A DNA stretch of 64,000 nt. It comes from an uncultured Bacteroidia bacterium. Its GTDB lineage: Bacteria; Bacteroidota; Bacteroidia; Bacteroidales; F082. The notes below the pieces were generated by a model. That model had not been told where the DNA came from and searched no databases. It was given only the letters and a program-made list of their open reading frames with translations. Numbering within the stretch: position 1 is the stretch's first letter; the number at the start of each line of letters is the position of its first letter. The stretch lies in contig CADCJI010000011.1 in NCBI GenBank assembly GCA_902801625.1, forward strand, positions 62,001 through 126,000, written 5' to 3'. Made by a program: the position numbers and the translations under genes. This document shows, piece by piece, positions 15,790-23,788 of this stretch.

Positions 15790-17055
15790 TTACTCCGATA
15801 TACTATAGATTCCACCAATCTTCCATCCTTTTTCAGTCCATTTGGCATAATAATAGGCCGACCCCATTAAACCACCACTCGAAAGGACATAAGTGTTTTC
15901 CAAATAATCGGTCTTAAACATAGGAGAATAGTTATCAAAAAACCACACGTCCCCATAATCCTTCTCCAACAATTCGTACTCCTCGGATGAAAGGAAAATG
16001 TATCTGTCGTTGATCGGCTGAATACTAACAAGATTTGGGTCATCAGAGACCATTCTATAAGTTATCGTGGAATCCGAGGGATAATGAACAGCCGCAACCT
16101 CATCCAAAGGAATCAACGCACAAGTGTCCTCGTCCCAGACGCACCATCCGAGTTGTTCATCTGAGTTGATCAGGGCTTCATAAACAATGGTTTTGTCAGT
16201 TCTTGGCACAGCCCAGCGTGGATTTAGGTCTAAATTGTCCGGAACTCCATCGCCATCGGTATCAGGATTGTTCGGATTGGTATAATAATACTTCTTCTCT
16301 AAAATATCGGTCAAGCCATCGAAATCGGAGTCACGTTGCAGGGTTGCAATGTCAATTGTCAGCAAAAGACCATCTTGGACCACTTCGTATTTTGCACAAA
16401 TCCAATCATCTGACATCTTCCTCATCAAGCAAGCCTCTATCTGTAAATCTCCACTGGAATTAAACAATGGAAATTTGGAATACCACTTAACGAACAATGG
16501 GCTTTTTTGATTTATACCCGTGCAATAATACGACCAATTCTTGCCTTTGTCTTTTGAATAGGCCACCCAAACGCTTAATCCAATACCCAGTTCACCTTCT
16601 TCATAGACAAAGGCTTCGGTATCCCCATGACTTTCATGCATCAAAATGTTTTCTCTATCTATTTTACCGATAAATTGCGGCTCGATATAAAAAGGGTCGA
16701 ATGTTGAATGACGAGGATCGGCCGCTGTATCCAAAAACCTTTTCATTCGTTCTTGCTTTACTTCCCAAAGAGAATCTTGGTAAGGAGTATGGAAGCGTTT
16801 TTCTTCATCGTACGTCGTATAATCCTTTATTTTCTTGAATTCGAAAAACTCATTCTTGTATCGGCGCACCTTGCTTTTCTTTACAGGCTTGTATGGCACA
16901 TATTTCCACTCCTTTTCTTCGCCACGATGATAATACTGATCCTCTTCTGTGCTTTTGAACTTGGCCAAATAAGCGTCAAAATCAAAGTCTTCCTCCTGCG
17001 CGAATGCTAAGGCAGAAGTCCAAAGAAGCAGTAACAGACCCAGATACTTTTTCAT
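15790..17055 (-). CDS. Exported protein with Asp-box and TSP3-type calcium repeats (paralogue 3 of 3)
   Basis: The 421-residue protein is the first gene of the tandem set. The ATG at 17055 begins the signal MKKYLGLLLLLWTSALAFAQ; the frame continues to 17082 but without a signal-like start. It has the Asp-box VAYSKDKGKNWSYYCTG, GDLQIEACLMRK, the calcium loops DSDFDGLTD and DTDGDGVPDNLDLNPR, and the same C-terminal domain (IQPINDRYIFLSSEEY). In the first loop one Gly is replaced by Phe (DSDFDG), and an extra YYYTNPNNP insertion precedes the second loop. A -7 element at 17080-17087 lies 24 bp upstream and probably drives all three genes. Confidence 0.82.
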   Translation of the reverse strand: MKKYLGLLLLLWTSALAFAQEEDFDFDAYLAKFKSTEEDQYYHRGEEKEWKYVPYKPVKKSKVRRYKNEFFEFKKIKDYTTYDEEKRFHTPYQDSLWEVKQERMKRFLDTAADPRHSTFDPFYIEPQFIGKIDRENILMHESHGDTEAFVYEEGELGIGLSVWVAYSKDKGKNWSYYCTGINQKSPLFVKWYSKFPLFNSSGDLQIEACLMRKMSDDWICAKYEVVQDGLLLTIDIATLQRDSDFDGLTDILEKKYYYTNPNNPDTDGDGVPDNLDLNPRWAVPRTDKTIVYEALINSDEQLGWCVWDEDTCALIPLDEVAAVHYPSDSTITYRMVSDDPNLVSIQPINDRYIFLSSEEYELLEKDYGDVWFFDNYSPMFKTDYLENTYVLSSGGLMGSAYYYAKWTEKGWKIGGIYSISE

Positions 17056-17079
17056 GTCATTATATTTTTGTTTGTTTTG

Positions 17080-17087
17080 CAAAAATA
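17080..17087 (-). promoter_or_regulatory. Bacteroidota -7 element for the three-paralogue operon
   Basis: The minus strand reads TATTTTTG followed by C, matching TAnnTTTGC, 24 bp before the ATG at 17055. No clear -33 box was seen. Confidence 0.5.
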
Positions 17088-17148
17088 GTTCTTTCCCTTG
17101 AAAACGAAAAATTTACGGTATTATTTCGTTCGAATTAGTGAATTTGTG

Positions 17149-17156
17149 TAATTTTG
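17149..17156 (+). promoter_or_regulatory. Bacteroidota -7 element upstream of the small ORF and second C25 gene
   Basis: TAATTTTG followed by CCACCAAAT lies 23 bp before the ATG of the 47-codon ORF. It is the only promoter-like site seen before the second C25 peptidase gene, so both may share it. Confidence 0.5.
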
Positions 17157-17179
17157 CCACCAAATAACACTAATAAATT

Positions 17180-17323
17180 ATGAGTACAGCAACATTGACG
17201 GACAATCCTATGCAACCTTATTCAAAAGAGGAACTCTTGCAAATGGCCGAAACCGGGAGAAAACAAATTGCAGATGGATACTTCTACACGACGGAAGAGG
17301 TGATTTCCGATTGCTGTTATTAA
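17180..17323 (+). CDS. Small 47-residue protein, antitoxin-like, orphan
   Basis: The short frame starts at ATG 17180 and ends at TAA 17321-17323. It begins MSTATLTDNPMQPYSKEELL and ends with GYFYTTEEVISDCCY. The segment E-x-A-E-T-G-R-x-Q-I-A-D-G-x-x-Y-T-x-E-E-V resembles the C-terminal part of small RelB/VapB-like antitoxins. No toxin gene follows; the second C25 peptidase gene begins 52 bp later. A -7 element stands 23 bp upstream at the right distance. It may be an orphan antitoxin left by loss of its toxin, or a short leader ORF of the peptidase transcript. I favour the remnant. Confidence 0.5.
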   Translation: MSTATLTDNPMQPYSKEELLQMAETGRKQIADGYFYTTEEVISDCCY

Positions 17324-17375
17324 AACATATTGTTTTGCACCAAATAGAAAACAAGAAATCAAACTAATAAATTCA

Positions 17376-20300
17376 ATGAAAAAAATTAACCTCATCCTTT
17401 TTGCCTTGATGGTCAGCCTCTTCGCTTCGGCGCAGACCATCGAGAAGACTTATTATTTCAATCAACCTAGCCTTAGCCAAATCCAAGGCTACGAACAAAT
17501 CCAATTTACGGACTGCATGCAGAGTGCCCTTGCGGGACAGCCGTCGTTGCCTTGGCAGAGCGTCAGCCTCATGCTGCCTCAAGGTGCCGAAGCCGTCAGC
17601 ATCGAAGTGGAACTCTCCGATTTCCAGACGATGGAAGGCAGCCACAACCTCTTCCCTTACCAGTCGGCACGCACCTACTCCGACCCCGTGCGCCGTCAGT
17701 TTGAAAAAGACGAGGCCCTCTATGCCTCGAAGAGCACCTACCCTACCCAAGCCTACGGTAACCTCAGCACCCAATACCTGAACGGCATTGGTTTTGCGTT
17801 CTCGGCTTTCACGCCCGTGCAGTATGTGCCTGGCACCGGCGAAGTGCGTTATGCCTCCAAGGCCACCGTTCGCATCACGACGACAGCCTCTAAGGCCGAC
17901 CAAAGCCGCAAGCTGTGGCTCAACGGCGGTAATGTCGAGCGTGCCAAGCGCCTCGCCCAGAACCCTGAGATGCTTCAAACCTACAACGACAGAGGTCGCA
18001 CCGTGGGTGGCTATGACCTTTTGGTCATCACAACACAGCAGTATGTTTCTTCCTTCAACCAATATGTCTACTTTTACCAAGCCCGTGGCCTCCGCACCCG
18101 TGTCGTTGCCCTTGAGACCATTCTCAGCACGATGGAAGGCCGCGACAACCCCGAGAAGCTACGCAACTACATCATCCAGGAATACGAGAACAACGGCATC
18201 ATGATGGTGAATCTTGCCGGCGACGTACCTGACATCCCCTATCGCGGCTTTTACTGCTATGTAACCAGTGGGGGTGGTGACAAAGAAGACAACGACATCC
18301 CCGCCGACCTCTACTATGCCGCCCTCGACGGCACTTGGAACGATGACAACGACAACCGTTGGGGTGAGATTGGCGAAGACGACCTGCTGCCCGAGATTGG
18401 CATCGGTCGTATGTGTTTCAGCAACCAAGACGAACTCAACAACATGCTCCACAAGGCCATGACCTATCAGACAGAGCCTGTCCTGGGCGAGTTCCACGAC
18501 GTCATCATGGCTGGCGAGCATCTCTACGATGACCCGATGAGCAACGGCAGCCAATACCTCGAGCTGCTTATCGGCACACACGATGACAACGGCTACACCA
18601 CTACGGGCATCCCCGAAGATTACAACTTCACACGCCTCTATGAAGAGGAAGGCAACTGGAGTGGCTCACTGCTTCGCAACGCCGTCAACCAAGGCACACA
18701 ATATGTCCACCATGACGGTCACGCCAACACTAGTTATGTGGCTGGCTGGACAAATGGCGACATTACCAACAACAACTTCATCAGCGTGAACGGCGTAGAC
18801 CATAACTACACCTTCTTCCACACCTCGGGCTGCATCTGCGGAGATTTCGCCAGCGACTGCATATTGGAACGCATGACCAAAATCGCCAACTTCGCCGTGG
18901 CCACCTTCGGCAACTCACGCTACGGCTGGTTCAATGAAGGCCAGACCGAAGGTCCCGCCATCCATCTGGCTCGTGAGACAGAAGATGCCTACTACAACGA
19001 CCGCATCCCATACGGCGGAATGGCCTTGAGAGAAAGTAAGATTGAGACAGCACCATGGGTCAATGCCCCAGGACAATGGGAAGAAGGTGCCCTGCGCTGG
19101 AACTTCTACGACCTCAATATGATGGGTGATGTGGCCGTCAGTCCTTGGCATGACGAGCCATTCACTCCCGAGATCAGTTATGCCACTGAAATCCTCTTAG
19201 GCACGACCTCAATGGATGTCACGGTCAGCGATGCCAACGGTAACGGTCTGAAGAACTTCCGTTGCGCCCTCTTCCATGTCGAAGACATGGTTGGTGTGGG
19301 TTACACTGACGAAAATGGTGCCGTTACCATCGAGTTTACTGAGCCTATCGACTTCGTTGACGAGATGAGCCTCATCGTCACAGGCAGCGATGCATGGCCA
19401 CAGAGTTTGCCTGTTATCAGCCTTCCCAACAACTGTGCTTATGTCATTTACAACAGTCATGTGATTAGCAACGGTGCCCAACCTGACTTCGGTCAGACCA
19501 TTGCCCTTGACCTGCAAGTCAAGAATGTGGGTAATGTGACTGCACACAATGTCTCGGTTCGCCTCGACACCGAGTGCCCTTACATCACGCCCTCTAATTC
19601 TTTCGAAGTCATTCCCACTATCGAAGGAGGTGCCACAGTCACCCTCAACAACGCCTTCCCCATGTATATCGCCGACAATGTGCCCAATATGACCAAGGCT
19701 GACTTTACCCTTACTTGCTCTGACGGCAACGACACTTGGGAGAGCCATTTCATCATTATTCTTCAAGCCCCTGAGTTCGAAGTAGTTGGAACCGTAATTG
19801 AAGACAGCGACAACAACGGCCGTATCGACCCAGGCGAGACCGTTACGGCCCACATCACGGTGAAGAACGCAGGTATGGCCGCTGCACCCAACACACGTCT
19901 TAACGTCATCTGTGACTTGCCTGAAATCAGCTTTGAACAGAACATGTTCCAGCAAGGCACCGTGAACGCCGACGGAGAGTTCACTGTCGATTTCGTCTTC
20001 ACTCTCTCCGAAGCGGTGGAGTTGGGCACGGCCTACGAAATCGGCTTCAACGTCACTTCAGGCAACTATAGCACTGACGGCAGTTTCGTTTTCGCGGTAG
20101 GTAATGTTGTAGAAGACTGGGAAACTGGAGACTTCAGCAAATTCGAGTGGGAAAACGATCCGAGCAAGCCTTGGACCATCGTCTCAGAAAACGCTTATGA
20201 AGGCAGCTATTGCGCCAAGTCGGGCAGCATCGGCAACAACCAGAGTTCTGTATTGAAAATCACCCTTAACGTACAAAGTGAAGGCGAGATTAGTTTCTAC

Positions 20301-20774
20301 AGAAAGGTTTCGTCGGAAAACGGCTATGACGCTTTGTATTTCACCATCGATACCGAATTGCAAGGGGATTGGTCTGGTGAAGTGCCATGGGGTCAAGTTT
20401 CGTTTGTTTTACCCGCTGGAGAGCATGAACTCTATTGGACTTACAACAAGGACGGGTATGTCAGTAGCGGCAGCGACTGCGCATGGTTGGACAACATCGT
20501 TTTCCCACCTGCGGAGACCATCACCATCACACAAGAAATCTTGACAAACGGCGTGGCTATCTATCCCAACCCGAACCACGGCCAGTTCAATATCAACCTT
20601 CCTGAGGAAGATTGCCAGATTGTGATATTCAACAGCTTGGGACAGCAAGTTTTCAGCCAAAGTCAAGCCAAGGGCATGACCACACTCAATCTTGAAGGGC
20701 TGGATTGTGGCATTTACTTCGTCACGGTCAAGTCGGAAAAGGCGGTCAGTACCTTGAAGTTTGTGAAGGAATAA
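17376..20774 (+). CDS. Gingipain-like C25 cysteine peptidase with T9SS sorting domain (second copy)
   Basis: The 1,132-residue paralogue of the protein at 9887 is collinear throughout. The signal is MKKINLILFALMVSLFASAQ. The prodomain-like region shares the LPWQSVSLMLPQG and STQYLNGIGFAFSAF blocks. The catalytic pair is His449 (HHDGHAN) and Cys486 (SGCICGDF). Ig-like modules follow, then the ETGDFSKFEWEND jelly-roll segment, and a T9SS type A sorting domain (YPNPNHGQFNI, LKFVKE). It should be exported through T9SS and act extracellularly. Most differences from copy 1 lie in the C-terminal Ig-like modules, as expected if these modules set substrate or attachment. A terminator hairpin follows, so it ends its transcript. 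Confidence 0.9.
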   Translation: MKKINLILFALMVSLFASAQTIEKTYYFNQPSLSQIQGYEQIQFTDCMQSALAGQPSLPWQSVSLMLPQGAEAVSIEVELSDFQTMEGSHNLFPYQSARTYSDPVRRQFEKDEALYASKSTYPTQAYGNLSTQYLNGIGFAFSAFTPVQYVPGTGEVRYASKATVRITTTASKADQSRKLWLNGGNVERAKRLAQNPEMLQTYNDRGRTVGGYDLLVITTQQYVSSFNQYVYFYQARGLRTRVVALETILSTMEGRDNPEKLRNYIIQEYENNGIMMVNLAGDVPDIPYRGFYCYVTSGGGDKEDNDIPADLYYAALDGTWNDDNDNRWGEIGEDDLLPEIGIGRMCFSNQDELNNMLHKAMTYQTEPVLGEFHDVIMAGEHLYDDPMSNGSQYLELLIGTHDDNGYTTTGIPEDYNFTRLYEEEGNWSGSLLRNAVNQGTQYVHHDGHANTSYVAGWTNGDITNNNFISVNGVDHNYTFFHTSGCICGDFASDCILERMTKIANFAVATFGNSRYGWFNEGQTEGPAIHLARETEDAYYNDRIPYGGMALRESKIETAPWVNAPGQWEEGALRWNFYDLNMMGDVAVSPWHDEPFTPEISYATEILLGTTSMDVTVSDANGNGLKNFRCALFHVEDMVGVGYTDENGAVTIEFTEPIDFVDEMSLIVTGSDAWPQSLPVISLPNNCAYVIYNSHVISNGAQPDFGQTIALDLQVKNVGNVTAHNVSVRLDTECPYITPSNSFEVIPTIEGGATVTLNNAFPMYIADNVPNMTKADFTLTCSDGNDTWESHFIIILQAPEFEVVGTVIEDSDNNGRIDPGETVTAHITVKNAGMAAAPNTRLNVICDLPEISFEQNMFQQGTVNADGEFTVDFVFTLSEAVELGTAYEIGFNVTSGNYSTDGSFVFAVGNVVEDWETGDFSKFEWENDPSKPWTIVSENAYEGSYCAKSGSIGNNQSSVLKITLNVQSEGEISFYRKVSSENGYDALYFTIDTELQGDWSGEVPWGQVSFVLPAGEHELYWTYNKDGYVSSGSDCAWLDNIVFPPAETITITQEILTNGVAIYPNPNHGQFNINLPEEDCQIVIFNSLGQQVFSQSQAKGMTTLNLEGLDCGIYFVTVKSEKAVSTLKFVKE

Positions 20775-20792
20775 ACCCATAAAAAGCCGAAA

Positions 20793-20827
20793 CAAAAAGC
20801 TTCGGAGCTCATGCTTCGAGGCTTTTT
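20793..20827 (+). terminator. Terminator after the second C25 peptidase gene
   Basis: AAAAAGCTTCG pairs imperfectly with the downstream TTCGAGGCTTTTT, leaving a loop around GAGCTCATG. It ends in TTTTT 50 bp after the stop codon. Confidence 0.65.
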
Positions 20828-20858
20828 CATATTAATCAAAAAAAATCCAATCTCATTA

Positions 20859-20889
20859 TTGCATAATTTCTACCAAATCCATACCTTTG
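20859..20889 (+). promoter_or_regulatory. Promoter of ppdK (-33 TTG, -7 TACCTTTG)
   Basis: TTG at 20859-20861 and TACCTTTG at 20882-20889 are separated by 20 bp, the spacing of the Bacteroidota vegetative promoter (TTTG, 19-21 bp, TAnnTTTG). The ATG follows 58 bp later. Confidence 0.7.
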
Positions 20890-20947
20890 CAACTTCATTT
20901 TTCGGACGAAAGAATATCAGTTAAATCACTAATAATCAATTAAAACA

Positions 20948-23644
20948 ATGACAAAGTACGTTTACACCTTTGGCGGAAAGACCGCTGAAGGCAATGCTTC
21001 GATGAAGAACGAGCTGGGCGGCAAGGGTGCTAACCTCGCCGAAATGTGCTTGCTCAAGCTGCCTGTACCTGCTGGCTTGACCATCACCACGGAATGCTGC
21101 ACAGCCTATTACCAAAACAATTGCCAACTTCCCGCTGGCCTGATGGACGAGGTCCACGCCGGCATGAAGAACATGGAGAACATCATGGGCATGAAATACG
21201 GCGACCCCGAGAACCCGCTGCTCGTCAGCTGCCGTTCCGGTGCGCGCAAGTCGATGCCCGGCATGATGGACACCGTGCTGAATATCGGCCTCTGCTCCAA
21301 GACCATCCCTGGCTTGATCAAGAAGACCAACAATCCCCGTTTCGTGTATGACTCCTACCGCCGCCTCATCATGATGTACGCCGACGTCGTCATGGAAAAG
21401 GCCGAGGGCATCGAACCCGCCGACGGCAAGAGCATCCGCAAGCAACTCGACGACATGCTCGACGCCTACAAGGAGAAGATGGGCTACAAGAGCGACACCG
21501 AACTGAAAGCCGAAGAGCTCCAGCAACTGGCCGAAGACTTCAAGGTCCGTATCAAGGAAGTGCTGGGCACTGAGTTCCCGGACGACGCCGAGGCCCAACT
21601 CGAAGGCGGCATCAAGGCCGTGTTCAAGAGCTGGAACGGCAAGAAGGCCATCTCCTATCGCCGCATCGAAGGTATCCCGGACGACTGGGGCACTGCCGTC
21701 AACGTGCAGACCATGGTGTTCGGTAACATGGGCGAAGGCTCCGCTACCGGAGTGGCATTCACCCGTAACCCCGCCACTGGCGACAACCAATTCTACGGTG
21801 AATGGCTAATCAACGCCCAAGGTGAAGACGTGGTGGCTGGTATCCGCACCCCCAACCCGTTGAACGATGACACCAAGAACGAGCAGAACAAGCACATGCA
21901 GTCGATGCAGGAGCTGATGCCCGAAACCTATAAGGAACTCTGCGAGGTGCGCCGCATCCTTGAAGAGAACTACCACGACATGCTCGACATCGAGTTCACC
22001 ATCCAGGATGGTAAGCTCTACATGCTGCAGTGCCGCGTCGGCAAGCGCACTGGCGTTGCCGCTCTGACCATGGCCCTCGACATGCTGAAGGAAGGCCTCA
22101 TCGACGAGAAGGAAGTCGTCATGCGCCTCACCCCCGAGCAACTCGATGAGCTGCTCCACCCCATCCTCGACGCTGCCGACGAGAAGAAGCACACCGTCAT
22201 CGCCAAGGGACTGCCCGCAGGTCCTGGTGGCGCTGTCGGTCGCATCGCCCTCACCAGCGAGAAGGCCAAGGAATACCGTGCCGCTAAGGTGGCCAACATC
22301 CTGGTCCGTGAGGAAACCAACCCCGAAGACGTCGAAGGCATGCGTGCCGCCGACGGTATCCTGACCGCCCGTGGCGGTATGACCTCACACGCCGCCCTCG
22401 TGGCCCGTGGCTGGGGCAAGTGCTGCATCGTGGGCTGCGACGCCGTGAAAATCGACCTCGAGAAGGGCATCGTGAAGATCGGTGACAAGCAGTTCAAGGA
22501 AGGCGACGTCATCAGCTTGAACGGTTCCAAGGGTTGGGTTTATGCCGAGCCCGTCGGAATGATCAACGCCACCGAGAACCCGCTGTTCCAGCAGTTCATG
22601 GCTTTGGTCGACAAGTACCGCAAGATGGGTGTCCGCACCAACGCCGACAATCCGGAAGATGCCCAGAACGCCGTCAACTTCGGCGCCGAAGGTATCGGCC
22701 TGTTCCGTATCGAGCACATGTTCTACGGCAAGAACAGCGAAGAGCCGCTGGCCAAGCTGCGTAACATGATCTTAGCCAACACCACCGAAGAGCGTGTGGC
22801 TGCTTTGGCCGAGCTTGAGCCTTACATCAAGAATGCTGCCAAGGGCACGCTGAAGGTCTTGAATGGCAAGCCGTTGACCTTCCGTCTGATGGACCCGCCC
22901 TTGCATGAGTTCGTGCCTCATACCGAGGAGAAGCAGAAGGCTCTCGCCGCTGAGCGTGGCATCAGCTTCGAGGAGATCAAGAAGCGCATCGACGCCCTCA
23001 ACGAAGTCAACCCGATGATGGGTCTGCGTGGCGTGCGTTTGGGTATTGTCTATCCCGAAATCACCGAGACCCAATTCCGCGCCCTGTTCCAGGCCACCGC
23101 TGAACTGATGACCGAGGGCTTCGACCCGCATCTGGAAATCATGGTCCCGCTGACCATCAACGTCAAGGAGCTTGAACACCAGAAGGCCATCGCCAACCGC
23201 GTGAAGGCTGAAGTGGAAGCCAAGTTCGGTGTCAAAATCAACTACATGTACGGCACCATGATTGAGATTCCTCGTGCTACTTTAGTGGCCGACCAGATCG
23301 CCAGCGTAGCCGAGTTCTTCAGCTTCGGCACCAACGACCTCACACAGATGACCTTCGGCTTCAGCCGCGACGACGTTAACGCCATCGTGAAGGACTACAT
23401 CGAAGAGAAGATCATCCCTGCCGACCCGTTCAACACCCTCGACCAAGAAGGCGTTGGCCAACTCGTCAAGTTGGGTGTGCAGCGTGGCCGTAGCCAGCGC
23501 GCCAACCTCAAATGTGGCGTCTGCGGTGAACACGGTGGTGACCCCGCTTCGGTCCGCTTCTTCTACAAGGCCGGTTTGAACTACGTGAGCTGCTCGCCGT
23601 TCCGCGTGCCCGTCGCACGTCTGGCTGCAGAGAGAGCAAAGTAA
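20948..23644 (+). CDS. ppdK: Pyruvate, phosphate dikinase
   Basis: The 898-residue protein has all PPDK landmarks. The N-terminal ATP-grasp domain begins YTFGGKTAEGNASMKNELGG. The swivelling phosphohistidine domain has the catalytic His481 in GGMTSHAALVARGWGKCC. The C-terminal PEP/pyruvate barrel ends with CGVCGEHGGDPASVRFF, whose first block contains the catalytic Cys859. The enzyme interconverts pyruvate + ATP + Pi and PEP + AMP + PPi; in anaerobes it commonly works in glycolysis or gluconeogenesis. Codon use is strongly biased to C- or G-ending codons (AAC, GAC, AAG, GGC) more than in neighbours, which points to high expression. It is a single-gene unit with a good promoter and a strong terminator. 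Confidence 0.98.
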   Translation: MTKYVYTFGGKTAEGNASMKNELGGKGANLAEMCLLKLPVPAGLTITTECCTAYYQNNCQLPAGLMDEVHAGMKNMENIMGMKYGDPENPLLVSCRSGARKSMPGMMDTVLNIGLCSKTIPGLIKKTNNPRFVYDSYRRLIMMYADVVMEKAEGIEPADGKSIRKQLDDMLDAYKEKMGYKSDTELKAEELQQLAEDFKVRIKEVLGTEFPDDAEAQLEGGIKAVFKSWNGKKAISYRRIEGIPDDWGTAVNVQTMVFGNMGEGSATGVAFTRNPATGDNQFYGEWLINAQGEDVVAGIRTPNPLNDDTKNEQNKHMQSMQELMPETYKELCEVRRILEENYHDMLDIEFTIQDGKLYMLQCRVGKRTGVAALTMALDMLKEGLIDEKEVVMRLTPEQLDELLHPILDAADEKKHTVIAKGLPAGPGGAVGRIALTSEKAKEYRAAKVANILVREETNPEDVEGMRAADGILTARGGMTSHAALVARGWGKCCIVGCDAVKIDLEKGIVKIGDKQFKEGDVISLNGSKGWVYAEPVGMINATENPLFQQFMALVDKYRKMGVRTNADNPEDAQNAVNFGAEGIGLFRIEHMFYGKNSEEPLAKLRNMILANTTEERVAALAELEPYIKNAAKGTLKVLNGKPLTFRLMDPPLHEFVPHTEEKQKALAAERGISFEEIKKRIDALNEVNPMMGLRGVRLGIVYPEITETQFRALFQATAELMTEGFDPHLEIMVPLTINVKELEHQKAIANRVKAEVEAKFGVKINYMYGTMIEIPRATLVADQIASVAEFFSFGTNDLTQMTFGFSRDDVNAIVKDYIEEKIIPADPFNTLDQEGVGQLVKLGVQRGRSQRANLKCGVCGEHGGDPASVRFFYKAGLNYVSCSPFRVPVARLAAERAK

Positions 23645-23668
23645 TTTTGAGTTAAGACTCAAAAAACG

Positions 23669-23703
23669 GAAGCCTTCGAAACATTCGAAGGCTTCTTTTT
23701 TTT
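23669..23703 (+). terminator. Rho-independent terminator of ppdK
   Basis: A perfect 12-bp stem (GAAGCCTTCGAA / TTCGAAGGCTTC) with loop ACA is followed by eight T. It starts 25 bp after the stop codon. Confidence 0.95.
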
Positions 23704-23730
23704 CAATAATCACAAATAAAACGGAATTTT

Positions 23731-23762
23731 TTGCTTTGAAATGAAATTATTATCTATCTTTG
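23731..23762 (+). promoter_or_regulatory. Promoter of the C10 peptidase gene
   Basis: The -33 region TTTTTTG ends at 23733. The -7 element TATCTTTG spans 23755-23762, and the spacer is 21 bp. The ATG lies 26 bp downstream, at 23789. Confidence 0.7.
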
Positions 23763-23788
23763 CATTTGGATAACTTGACATTTCCAGC

